Part shown: positions 1-12,000 of the stretch, piece after piece
How the letters are laid out: each line of letters begins with the position of its first letter
Numbering within the stretch: the stretch's first letter is position 1
Source: Siphonodentalium dalli
Taxonomy: Eukaryota; Mollusca; Scaphopoda; Gadilida; Siphonodentaliidae
Assembly (NCBI GenBank): GCA_032622095.1
Contig: CP136063.1
Coordinates: forward strand, 94,469,980-94,533,979
Direction of reading: 5' to 3'
DNA: 64,000 bases
Notes under the pieces: model-generated
Seen by the model: only the letters and a program-made list of their open reading frames with translations
Told to the model about the DNA's origin: nothing
Databases searched by the model: none
Position numbers and translations under genes: made by a program

Positions 1-135
1 GATTGCATTCACATAAGCTTAAGCATAATTATTTGCACTTAAGCGTAATTATTTGCACTTAAGCGCAATCAATTACGCTTAAGCACAACCAATTGCGCTT
101 AAGCACAACCAATTGCACTTAAGCGGAATTCATGG
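1..135. repeat. CTTAAG-centred palindromic minisatellite, cluster 1
   Basis: About six units of roughly 20 bp, each centred on CTTAAG with partly self-complementary arms of the TTGCGC/GCGCAA type. Many arms here are mismatched, for example TTGCAC facing GCGTAA. The cluster touches the window edge, so its true start is unknown. A better preserved cluster of the same unit lies at 1094-1215. No gene is seen here. Confidence 0.75.
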
Positions 136-369
136 TTATATGTAACTAAACATCCCTGGTGAATAAATAGGTTTATCCATAACCCAACCTTAATTCTTAT
201 TGACATATCACCTCTTGTTTTCATTGGTTAGTTTAAACATATTTTATTAGCAAAAATAGCTAACTGGATTGGGGAACAAGTTATTGCTAACTTATTGACG
301 CCCCTTTCCAAAATGGTTTGGATCGGTAGGGAGCTAGCCTAATTTCTTTACCAAAATAACTGACTTGCG

Positions 370-960
370 ATAGCATTACCTTCTGTTTTAGTTGTGGCGA
401 CTCGTGATAGCATTATATTATCTTCTGTATTAGTCGGGGCAACTGGTGATAGCAATTACTTTCTGTGTTAGTCGGGGCAACTTTGATTTTCTTAATTTTC
501 GAGTATACAGGTACACCATATGAGGGAAGCAAGTCCTCAGCATCACCACATTTGCACTATATGACAATGGAAATACTATAGATCTGTGCAAGAAATGCTG
601 ATTTAATAAAAATACCAGAGCTTGAGGAGTTAGATACCAAAGCTCCAGGAATGAAACACCAATTTTTGGGACAGGGATGGTGATAATATGAAAATAGGTT
701 TTTTCTCCCTGATTTAAGTCAATAAGTACACCATATGAGGCAAATAAGCCCTCATGCAGTGACACCACATTCATGCTACCGGTATATATGTCCATTGTAA
801 TGGCCCAAATCTGTGCAAAAATACTTTAAAAAAAATTATATAAAAAAATACTAGAGTTCCAGGAAGGAGACATCAATGTTGGATATAGCCTATATGGATG
901 CTGATAATATGAAATTAGGGATTATCTTTGATTGTACACATACTCACAGTTGACTGTACT
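370..960. repeat. Short direct repeats: ~42-bp and ~217-bp units
   Basis: Three copies of a ~42-bp unit beginning TGATAGCA and ending in a GGCGACT or GGGGCAACT motif lie at about 370-485. They are followed by a ~217-bp unit containing ACACCATATGAGG, seen near 512 and again near 729, with a partial third copy ending near 925. Open frames here are short and uninterpretable. No homology is recognised. Confidence 0.55.
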
Positions 961-1079
961 AGGCTATATTAAAACAGGTTAAAATTACCCCATGCTCCTC
1001 TTGTGTTGCTAGGTGATACACCAGGTTATGCCAATTAATAGTTTATGGGCAGGTTAGATAGTAGTTACAATTCATTATA

Positions 1080-1220
1080 CTTATGTGCAATTCTTTATGC
1101 TTAAGCATAAATACCCTATTTGTGCTTAAGCACAATATGTGGTATTTGTGCTTAAGCGCAATACCTTGCACTTAAGTGCAATTTTGCGCTTAAGCGCAAT
1201 CAATTGCACTTAAGCGCAGT
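1080..1220. repeat. CTTAAG-centred palindromic minisatellite, cluster 2
   Basis: Six units spaced about 20-26 bp apart. Perfect palindromes are TTTATGCTTAAGCATAAA (1094-1111), TTGTGCTTAAGCACAA (1120-1135), TTGCACTTAAGTGCAA (1166-1181) and TTGCGCTTAAGCGCAA (1184-1199). The arms differ between units yet stay complementary within these four. Two further units (near 1147 and 1205) are imperfect. Each unit could form a cruciform or, if transcribed, a small RNA hairpin. Confidence 0.8.
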
Positions 1221-1261
1221 TCATTATTAAATGTGAATTTGGCCTCCCATATGAACGTGTT

Positions 1262-1830
1262 ATAATAAGACCCCATCATCGTGCCAGAAACCACATAACA
1301 TTACCGATTACGACAATAACAACCCTGTTGTAACGCCGAAAATTACGTCTCCGGTGCTACCAACCTCATTCATTTCAAAGTATTAAGTTCCGACTGTATT
1401 CCCCAAGATGTGTATAATTATTAAAGTGCGAAATGCCATATGTATGCCCTTTATCTCATACTATCAACCCAGATCAACAGCTGGGAATACAAATATATTA
1501 ACTGATGGAGTGATGGTCATAGAAAGCATCGTATATGAGCGCGGAACTTTCCTCGATAAGACGGTGATGAAACTCACCGGCTACGTGGTCGTAATATTAA
1601 CCGACCACCAGTTAACGAGCGTTTCAAATCAGATTATATCGCCATTAAGTCGGCACAACCTATTTACTCTGGGCGTACTGGACAATGCATTTCTGGTGTT
1701 GCACTTTTCTAAATTTTCGAGGCAGGTGTTCTGTTTTCCCCTATCTACAAACCGGCCCCATTCCCCTACCCCCTAGCAGAAACCCTGTCTATGGGCACCT
1801 TCTGAGACACAGACTTTCCAAATGGTGATG
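1262..1830 (+). other. Non-array segment with 122-codon ORF, copy 1 of a duplication
   Basis: Less repetitive sequence containing an open frame at 1408-1776. Almost the same segment and frame recur at 5534-6100 (ORF 5680-6048) with only a few substitutions. The protein resembles no family I recognise and has no signal peptide or motif. Two near-identical copies prove recent duplication, not coding function. The segment leads directly into the 164-bp array, so it is best read as part of that repeat locus. Confidence 0.35.
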
Positions 1831-2400
1831 GATTATTAGCTCAACTTTACTTTGTAAAGTTTGAGCTATTGCCATGGCTTGGTATCCGTCGTCTGTGTGT
1901 GATTCGTCAACAATTTCCTTTAGCACGGGCTACAGTTCGTACCTTTGGTCCGATTATTATGAAATTTGTCATGGATGTTGACATTGACATGTAGATGGGA
2001 ACGAGTCATTTTGGGGTCATTCGGAAAAAAAACATGGCCGCCATCGGCCATCTTGAATTTCAAAATTCAATCCATTAGCACGGGCTACAGGCCGTACTGT
2101 TCGTCTTATTGTCATGAAATTTGTCATGGATGTTAATATTGACATGTAGATGGGAACGAGTAATTTTGGGGTCATTCGGCCAAAAAACATGGCCGCCAGC
2201 AGCCATCTTAGATTTTACTCTTTGCATGACTAAATCCTTTGACAAGGGCTACAGGTGGTACCTTTGGTCGGATCATCATAAAATTAGTCATGGATGTTAA
2301 CAATGACATGTAGATGGGAACGAGTAATTTTGGGGTCATTCGGCCAAAAAACATGGCCGCCAGCAGCCATCTTGGATTTTACTCTTTGTATGACTAAATC

Positions 2401-3519
2401 CTTTAGCACGGGCCACAGGTCGTACCTTTAGTCTGATCATCATGAAATTTGTCATGGCTGTTGAAAATGGAATGTAGATGGGAACGAGTCATTTTGGTGT
2501 CATTCCGACAAAAAACATGGCCGCCAGTGGCCATCTTTGATTTCAAAATTTATTTCATTAGCACGGGCCACAGGTTGTACTGTTTGTCTGATCATCATGA
2601 AATTTGACATGGATGTTAATATTGACATGTAGATAGGAACGAGTAATTTTGGGGTCATTCGGCCAAAAAACATGGCGCCAGCAGCCATCTTGGATTTTAC
2701 TCTTTGTATGACTAAATTCTTTATTACGGGCTACAGGTCGTACCTTTAGTCTGATAATCATAATTTTTTTTATGGATGTTAACAATGACATGTAGATGGG
2801 AACGAGTAATGTTGGGGTCATTCGGCCCAAAAACATGGCCACCAGCAGCCATCTTGGATTTTACTCTTTGTGTGACTAAATCCTTTAGCACAGGCTACAG
2901 GTCTTACCTTTAGTCTGATCATCATAAATTTTGTCATGGATGTTAACAATGACATGTAGATGGGAAATGAGTCATTTTGGGGTCATTCGGCCGAAAAACA
3001 TGGCCGCAGCAGCCATCTTGTGTTTTACTCTTTGTATGACTAAATCCTTTAGCACGGGCTACAGGTCGTACCTTTAGTCAGATCATCATAAAATTTGTCA
3101 TGGATGTTAACAATGACATGTAGATGGGAACGAGTCATTTTGAGGTCATTTGGCCAAAAAACATTGCCGCCAGCAGCCATCTTGGATTTTACTGTTTGTA
3201 TGACTAAATCACTTAGCACGGGCTACAGGTCGTACTTTTAGTCTGATCATCATAAAATGAATGTTAACAGTATGTAGATGGGAACGAGTCATTTTGGGGT
3301 CATTCGGCCAAAAAACATGGCAGCCATATTGGATTTACTCTTTGTATGACTAAATTCTTTAGCACGGGCTACAGGTCGTACCTTTAGTGTGATCATCATA
3401 AAATTTGTCAGGGATGTTAATATTGACATGTAGATGGGAATGATTAATTTTGGGGTCATTCGGCCAAAAAACATGGCCGCAGCAGCCATCTTGTGTTTTA
3501 CTCTTTGTATGACTAAATC
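2401..3519. repeat. 1119-bp higher-order unit, copy A
   Basis: This stretch of the 164-bp array is repeated with no differences noticed at 3520-4638, an offset of 1119 bp. Every internal variant I compared, including deletions and the unusual start with GTCATGGCTGTTGAAAATGG, recurs at the same offset. It therefore behaves as a multi-monomer higher-order repeat. Confidence 0.85.
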
Positions 3520-4638
3520 CTTTAGCACGGGCCACAGGTCGTACCTTTAGTCTGATCATCATGAAATTTGTCATGGCTGTTGAAAATGGAATGTAGATGG
3601 GAACGAGTCATTTTGGTGTCATTCCGACAAAAAACATGGCCGCCAGTGGCCATCTTTGATTTCAAAATTTATTTCATTAGCACGGGCCACAGGTTGTACT
3701 GTTTGTCTGATCATCATGAAATTTGACATGGATGTTAATATTGACATGTAGATAGGAACGAGTAATTTTGGGGTCATTCGGCCAAAAAACATGGCGCCAG
3801 CAGCCATCTTGGATTTTACTCTTTGTATGACTAAATTCTTTATTACGGGCTACAGGTCGTACCTTTAGTCTGATAATCATAATTTTTTTTATGGATGTTA
3901 ACAATGACATGTAGATGGGAACGAGTAATGTTGGGGTCATTCGGCCCAAAAACATGGCCACCAGCAGCCATCTTGGATTTTACTCTTTGTGTGACTAAAT
4001 CCTTTAGCACAGGCTACAGGTCTTACCTTTAGTCTGATCATCATAAATTTTGTCATGGATGTTAACAATGACATGTAGATGGGAAATGAGTCATTTTGGG
4101 GTCATTCGGCCGAAAAACATGGCCGCAGCAGCCATCTTGTGTTTTACTCTTTGTATGACTAAATCCTTTAGCACGGGCTACAGGTCGTACCTTTAGTCAG
4201 ATCATCATAAAATTTGTCATGGATGTTAACAATGACATGTAGATGGGAACGAGTCATTTTGAGGTCATTTGGCCAAAAAACATTGCCGCCAGCAGCCATC
4301 TTGGATTTTACTGTTTGTATGACTAAATCACTTAGCACGGGCTACAGGTCGTACTTTTAGTCTGATCATCATAAAATGAATGTTAACAGTATGTAGATGG
4401 GAACGAGTCATTTTGGGGTCATTCGGCCAAAAAACATGGCAGCCATATTGGATTTACTCTTTGTATGACTAAATTCTTTAGCACGGGCTACAGGTCGTAC
4501 CTTTAGTGTGATCATCATAAAATTTGTCAGGGATGTTAATATTGACATGTAGATGGGAATGATTAATTTTGGGGTCATTCGGCCAAAAAACATGGCCGCA
4601 GCAGCCATCTTGTGTTTTACTCTTTGTATGACTAAATC
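3520..4638. repeat. 1119-bp higher-order unit, copy B
   Basis: Second copy of the block at 2401-3519. Its last ~370 bp is copied again at about 4640-5010 with a ~474-bp offset, so a third partial step of expansion is visible. Confidence 0.85.
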
Positions 4639-5154
4639 CTTTAGCACGGGCTACAGGTCGTACCTTTAGTCAGATCATCATAAAATTTGTCATGGATGTT
4701 AACAATGACATGTAGATGGGAACGAGTCATTTTGAGGTCATTTGGCCAAAAAACATTGCCGCCAGCAGCCATCTTGGATTTTACTGTTTGTATGACTAAA
4801 TCACTTAGCACGGGCTACAGGTCGTACTTTTAGTCTGATCATCATAAAATGAATGTTAACAGTATGTAGATGGGAACGAGTCATTTTGGGGTCATTCGGC
4901 CAAAAAACATGGCAGCCATATTGGATTTACTCTTTGTATGACTAAATTCTTTAGCACGGGCTACAGGTCGTACCTTTAGTGTGATCATCATAAAATTTGT
5001 CAGGGATGTTAATATTGACATGTAGATGGGAACGAGTCATTTTGGGGTCATTCGGCCATAAAACATGGCCACCAGCAGCCATCTTGGATTTTACTCTTTG
5101 TATGACTAAATCATTTATCACGGGCTACAGGTCGTACCTTTAGTCTGATCATCA

Positions 5155-5450
5155 TGAAATTTGTTGAGGTACCAACTTGTTTTCTATGCTTAAGTTTCAT
5201 CTGGAATGTACTCCAAAGTCTATTAATTTCAATGGAAGGGGGAATAACTTTAAATCTTAGTTTGAATTCTGTTGCATTCTGGGAGCGAAATGCGGAACAT
5301 GTTTCTATGATTTCAGCTAATGGCAGGGATTCTGCTATACCGGCAGGGGGTCCTTTTGACGGCCCCATTCCCCTAGCCAAGTTTTCCCCTAGACAAGTTT
5401 TCCCCTGACGCATTCCCCTCCCAGACCAAAAATAATCATAGGACTGGCCG
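5155..5450. other. Unique interruption of the 164-bp array
   Basis: About 300 bp unlike the 164-bp unit. It includes a phrase around CAATGGAAG..GGAATAACT and AGTTTGAATTCTGTT that also appears, rearranged, near 48690-48740 and 51985-52030. It seems to be the edge of another dispersed repeat. Both strands have ~85-100-codon open frames, neither recognisable. Confidence 0.4.
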
Positions 5451-5533
5451 GTATGCCGACTGTAGGTATAATTGTCCAGATGACTCCCGAATGTCGTAAT
5501 ATTAACTCCCGTCGCATCTGTTTCAATTACGAC

Positions 5534-7268
5534 AATAATAAGACCCCATCATCGTGCCAGAAACCACATAACATTACCGATTACGACAATAACAACCCCG
5601 TTGTAACGCCGAAAATTACGTCTCCGGTGCTACCACCTCATTCATTTCAAAGTATTAAGTTCCGACTGTATTCCCCAAGATGTGTATAATTATTAAAGTG
5701 CGAAATGCCATATGTATGCCCTTTATCTCATACTATCAACCCAGATCAACAGCTGGGAATACAAATATATTAACTGATGGAGTGATGGTCATAGAAAGCA
5801 TCGTATATGAGCGCGGAACTTTCCTCGATAAGACGGTGATGAAACTCACCGGCTACGTGGTCGTAATATTAACCGACCACCAGTTAACGAGCGTTTCAAA
5901 TCAGATTATATCGCCATTAAGTCGGCACAACCTATTTATTATGGGCGTACTGGACAATGCATTTCTGGTGTTGCACTTTTCTAAATTTTCGAGGCAGGTG
6001 TTCTGTTTTCCCCTATCTACAAACCGGCCCCATTCCCCTACCCCCTAGCAGAAACCCTGTCTATGGGCACCTTCTGAGACACAGACTTTCCAAATGGTGA
6101 TGGATTATTAGCTCAACTTTACTTTGTAAAGTTTGAGCTATTGCCATGGCTTGGTATCCGTCGTCTGTGTGTGATTCGTCAACAATTTCCTTTAGCACGG
6201 GCTACAGTTCGTACCTTTGGTCCGATTATTATGAAATTTGTCATGGATGTTGACATTGACATGTAGATGGGAACGAGTCATTTTGGGGTCATTCGGAAAA
6301 AAAACATGGCCGCCATCGGCTATCTTGAATTTCAAAATTCAATCCATTAGCACGGGCTACAGGCCGTACTGTTCGTCTTATTGTCATGAAATTTGTCATG
6401 GATGTTAATATTGACATGTAGATGGGAACGAGTAATTTTGGGGTCATTTGGCCAAAAAACATGGCCGCCAGCAGCCATCTTAGATTTTACTCTTTGCATG
6501 ACTAAATCCTTTGACAAGGGCTACAGGTGGTACCTTTGGTCGGATCATCATAAAATTAGTCATGGATGTTAACAATGACATGTAGATGGGAACGAGTCAT
6601 TTTTGGGTCATTCGGGCAAAAAACATGGCCGCCAGCAGCCATCTTGGATTTTACTCTTTGTATGACTAAATCCTTTAGCACGGGCCACAGGTCGTACCTT
6701 TAGTCTGATCATCATGAAATTTGTCATGGCTGTTGAAAATGGAATGTAGATGGGAACGAGTCATTTTGGTGTCATTCCGACAAAAAACATGGCCGCCAGT
6801 GGCCATCTTTGATTTCAAAATTTATTTCATTAGCACGGGCCACAGGTTGTACTGTTTGTCTGATCATCATGAAATTTGACATGGATGTTAATATTGACAT
6901 GTAGATGGGAACGAGTAATTTTGGGGTCATTCGGCCAAAAAAAAACATGGCGCCAGCAGCCATCTTGGATTTTACTCTTTGTATGACTAAATTCTTTATT
7001 ACGGGCTACAGGTCGTACCTTTAGTCTGATAATCATAATTTTTTTTATGGATGTTAACAATGACATGTAGATGGGAACGAGTAATGTTGGGGTCATTCGG
7101 CCCAAAAACATGGCCACCAGCAGCCATCTTGGATTTTACTCTTTGTGTGACTAAATCCTTTAGCACAGGCTACAGGTCTTACCTTTAGTCTGATCATCAT
7201 AAATTTTGTCATGGATGTTAACAATGACATGTAGATGGGAAATGAGTCATTTTGGGGTCATTCGGCCG
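5534..7268. repeat. Second copy of the 1262-2995 segment
   Basis: The block 1262-2995 (non-array segment plus several 164-bp units) recurs here at an offset of about 4272 bp with scattered substitutions and small indels. The offset differs from the 1119-bp one, so the locus has undergone at least two scales of duplication. Confidence 0.8.
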
Positions 7269-8797
7269 AAAAACATGGCCGCCAGCAGCCATCTTGAATT
7301 TTACTCTTTGTATGACTGAATCCTTTAGCACGGGCTACAGGTCGTACCTTTAGTCTGATCATCATAAAATTTATCATTAATGTTAATAATGACATGTAGA
7401 TGGGAACGAGTAATTTTGGGGTCATTCGGCCAAAAAACATGGCAAACATCTTGGATTTACTCTTTGTGTGACTAAATCCTTTAGCACAGGCTACAGGTCG
7501 TACCTTTAGTCTGATCATCATAAATTTTGTCATGGATGTTAACAATGACATGTAGATGGGAAACGAGTCATTTTGGGGTCATTCGGCCGAAAAACATGGC
7601 CGCCAGCAGCCATCTTGAATTTTACTCTTTGTATGACTGAATCCTTTAGCACGGGCTACAGGTCGTACCTTTAGTCTGATCATCATAAAATTTATCATTA
7701 ATGTTAATAATGACATGTAGATGGGAACGAGTCATTTTGGGGTCATTCGACCAAAAAACATGGCAGCCATCTTGGATTTACTCTTTGTATGACTAAATCC
7801 TTTAGCACGGGTTACAGGTCGTACCTTTAGTTTGATCATCATCAAATTTGTCATGGATGTTAACAATGGCATGTAGATTGGAATGAGTCATTTTGGGGTC
7901 ATTCGGATGAAAAACATGGCTGCCAGTGGCCATCTTTGATTTCAAAATTCAATCCATTAGCACGGGCTACAGGTTGTACCTTTAGTCTGATCATTTGGCC
8001 AAAAAACATGGCCGCCAGCAGCCATCTTGGATTTTACTGTTTGTATGACTAAATCACTTAGCACGGGCTACAGGTCGTACTTTTAGTCTGATCATCATAA
8101 AATGAATGTTAACAGTATGTAGATGGGAACGAGTCATTTTGGGGTCATTCGGCCAAAAAACATGGCAGCCATCTTGGATTTACTCTTTGTATGACTAAAT
8201 TCTTTAGCACGGGCTACAGGTCGTACCTTTAGTGTGATCATCATAAAATTTGTCAGGGATGTTAATATTGACATGCAGATGGGAACGAGTCATTTTGGGG
8301 TCATTCGGCCATAAAACATGGCCACCAGCAGCCATCTTGGATTTTACTCTTTGTATGACTAAATCATTTAGCACGGGCTACAGGTCGTACCTTTAGTCTG
8401 ATCATCATGAAATTTTTCATGGCTATTGAAATTGGAATATAGATGGGAAAGAGTCATTTTGGGGTCATTCGGACAAAAAACATGGCCGCCAGCTGCCATC
8501 TTGGATTTTACTCTGTGTATGACTAAATCCTTTACTGCTCATTTTTTACACTCCTTTTTAATCTCTCTATTCATTGCCAATCACACAAAATTACCTTCTT
8601 TACAAAGTTGAGCTACAGTGTCATTGACACTTTCATAGTATTTTAATCATATTTTATGTCATATAATGTTTTTAAAACCATATATCAAGACACTATAAAT
8701 AAAATAATCGGTGACTCAAAAATTAAATGAGCCGTTAATGGCAATGTATACTTTTAGAACTGAATTAACATTTTTAACTTCCAGGTCGCAGAAGCAC

Positions 8798-9069
8798 ATG
8801 TCAGATGAAATGAGAATACCAATAAATCAACAGAGTTTCCAAATTTGTAAGTTGTGCTGGTCTCGTCTGATCTCAGTTCCTCACAACAGACGGCCGGCTA
8901 TAAACTCCATCAGTGTCTTCTCCAACTACATCAGAACAGCTGCTATGTCTTCAAAAGGAGCAGTTTCTCAGGTCAAAGAAATGCAAGATGAGCAGAGGGA
9001 AAAGCATTTTGATATTAATGAGAATCCATATTATGCTACGTACAAGGAGAAGTTACAAAAGATGTCGCA
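8798..9069 (+). CDS. ATPAF1: ATPAF1 exon 1
   Basis: Encodes the presumed presequence and the conserved [15 protein letters not shown] start of the mature domain. The donor is TCGCA|GTGAGT and leaves two bases of a codon. The frame is open upstream to about 8711, so translation could begin earlier, but the ATG at 8798 follows a good acceptor-like TTTTTAACTTCCAG. A TTAA-flanked repeat starts 30 bp after the donor. Confidence 0.85.
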
Positions 9070-12000
9070 GTGAGTATTTCTGTGTTCAAAATGAATGATT
9101 AACCCTTTCATTGACTGGATCTGTGCTGGTGCAGCATTAATGATCCCGTGCCAGAGTATTCTCTTATATATCCCATATGGAGCCTCATATATATTAAGAG
9201 AATGCACTGGCATACAAGGTCAAGGTAAATATTGTTAGGCCAATGAATTCTCTTATATATGTGTGTCTCTCTATAGGAGACTAGCATATATAAGAGAATG
9301 CATTGGCACAGGGTTTTCACAAAATTTCAGGAAGCTGCAGTCATCGAATGGGTTAATAGTACATACATTCCTGTTCTGATAGATGACTAAATAATATTGA
9401 AGATACACATTTTGACTTCTTACTGATTTAATCACACATATTTTTGACCATTCTGATGGCCTTTAAAATCAAGTCAAATAAAGAATGTTACATTGAGTTA
9501 ACGTAATAATTTGTAAGTAAATTATCTCAAAACAAAACTATTTGAACCTGTTTGAACCACAAATTTCAACCATATCATGTTTCATAATCAAACAAATATC
9601 TATCATCTTAATTCATTGGTAAATGATGGGTTTATTTACAAGTCTGGAAAAGTGTGTCTGACATTTGCAGAATGAGGTCCCCAGAGGGAGAATTTAGTGA
9701 TGCTATCCCACACGGCAGGCTAGCATAACTAAATTAACCCTCTGTGGAACTCATTCTGCTTAGGCCTCAACTGCTATCAGAGACCTAGGATTAGATTGAA
9801 ATTCCTCAGTTAAAGTTGGTGATGTTAACCCATTAGTCACCTCAATTACTGCAATTAGGGGATATAGAAACGGAACAGAAGGGAAAAAGTAACTAAAAAC
9901 AAATGTTAATTTGAGACTATAGATACTTCCCGGAAGATAAGGCCTAAGCAGAATGAGGTCCCCAGGGGGTGAACTTGGTGATGCTAGCCTGCTGTGCAGG
10001 ATAGGTCACTAAATTCACCTTCTTGGGACCTCATTCTTCAATTGTCAGACACACTATTTCTAGACTTGTTTGTTTATCATACATATGTGTTTATTGCATT
10101 ACCGTCTTACCACAGACCATTCCTGGGGTAGATCTTGTGTCATATCATCATATGGTTTGGTTTTAACATTGTTTTAGGTGTTAAACCATTTCAAGAGTTT
10201 CTTGACAAGTTTTTTTGGTGGAAGAAAACCATTCAAAGCTTTTGTTGTACTACAAAACTATGTCGTTATACACATAGAAATCACAGGCCCTTGGTAAGCA
10301 ACTGTATAGATAGCGGAATCATATTTCTCTCTCTTTGCATGGAACATCAATCTGCACTCGAATCAGTTCATCATCAGTGGTCAGATTAAGATGGCCTGGT
10401 GTGATCTATACCTTATTAAGGCTTATTTTATTCTTGATTGCCAAATATAAAGCACACATGTACACTAATTAATTTCTGGATAAATTTCCTACCTATGGTG
10501 GTTAATATTTTGCCCTGTACAATCAGGGCACAATTATAAATTTTTGGCCCGCGAAAAAATCTATCAATCTTCAATGGGAGTGAATAAACTGGAGCTCTAC
10601 TGTCGAGATTTGAGAAACAAATTATATCAAAACTAAAACAAAAACACTGCACTGACTGCACTTTTATATCCAGAGGGATAATAGTACCATACAGAGTGGA
10701 ACTTTGATCAGTTTGTAAAATTCATATTAATGTGTAATTCTGGCAACGTCGCGAATGAAAATTCCAAAGTAGTTCCATCCTGTACTGTTATGTGGCCCTT
10801 TACTGTTATTTAGTTTTGCAAAATTTCCCACCCTCCCAACTGAGACTGTACTTCTTTTTCCACACTGTAATGTTATCTATATTCAACAATACAGACTGAG
10901 CCATGGATGGCCCCCTATAAATTTTCCAAACTGTGACATGTCATCGCAGCACAGACCAATTGATAATAAAGTACAAGAGCATGTAGATAAATCGTGACCT
11001 GAGCACTGACCTGAGTTCCATATTGTTCTAGGTGTATACAACACAAAAAGCACATACACTTAGAACGACATGGAAATCAGGTCGTGTAAGTTAAACAGTA
11101 AATTCAGGCTGCTCAAGCTCTGAATGTTAAATTTCAGAGCCAATCCTCAAGATTTCCAAGAGAAGCTAACAGAACTGGATACGAAGTTACAAGAAGGAAT
11201 GGGAAAAAACAAAGAGGTGTTAGAAAAGGAAAGAAATAGGAAAACAGAAGAATCAAGCTCTTCAGATGAAGACACTACACACGTAAAGGTCACTAGTAGT
11301 TCATTTGTCAAAATTTAAATGAAAGATAATATTGTGTTAACCCACTTGAAAATTTAGTTTCTGTATAATACATATAATATACATGTATAATGTATTTGAC
11401 GAAAGATTCCAGATAATATTTATTTCTTTTATTATAAATGTTACTAAATGTTCTTACGAAAGTTGTAATAGCATTTTTCAAATATGTTATATATCCGAAT
11501 ACTGCTCTGCAGTTATATATTTCTATAATTTGGCACATAATAAAAATACAATTGAAGAGTAATTTATGTTTTTATTGTAGGCCTACTGATCAAGATTTAT
11601 TTCCTTTAAAGTCATGTACATCTACGAGTATTACGGTGAACATGTTGTGACTCTGATGTGGTTCTTGTCAAACATTGGTGGATATCAATTATTCAGAAAT
11701 AAACTTTGTTTTACAGAGTCTCAACGAAATCATGAAGATGGGTTTGATTACAGACAAATCTCAGGAAGAAATTGAAAAGGTAATTAATTATAACCATAAA
11801 AAGTGGGGTGGGTAATGTTTCCAAGCAATCCATAAGTGGCTGTATCGTAAGTTCTCTGTTATCATATCTCAAATATGAATTTTAGTATGAAGATTGCATA
11901 TAATTATGAAGATCCTCTGAATGAGGTCTGTGATGTTTAAATACCCCTTTTCCCCATTTCATATTTATCATTTATTGCTCTTTAATCATAATTTTGAAAA

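Larger units (their letters stand above)
1905..8560 (-). repeat. 164-bp tandem array with higher-order structure
   Basis: A long run of units of about 164 bp; for example TGACTAAATCC recurs at 2227 and 2391. Each contains AGCACGGGCTACAGGTCGTA, a TGATCATCAT block, GACATGTAGATGGGAACGAG and GGCCGCCAGCAGCCATCTT. Units vary by substitution and by deletions of up to ~50 bp. The period is not a multiple of three and many frames are open only locally, so the peptides read from it are not evidence of protein. A related block lies in opposite orientation at 38870-39740 and a short one at 44870-45060. The array is interrupted at about 5155-6190 by other sequence. It ends about 200 bp before the ATPAF1 start codon. 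Confidence 0.9.

Noticed and set aside
1408-1776. 122-codon frame duplicated at 5680-6048
   Set aside because: Both copies are open, but they are recent duplicates, so conservation is uninformative. No start context, splice signal or domain supports it. Kept only as a described segment.
2500-7551. Many similar minus-strand frames with FFGRMTPKLLVPIYMSILTS
   Set aside because: They are translations of the 164-bp array. The period is not a multiple of three, frames start and stop wherever a monomer changes, and overlapping frames give equally 'conserved' peptides.
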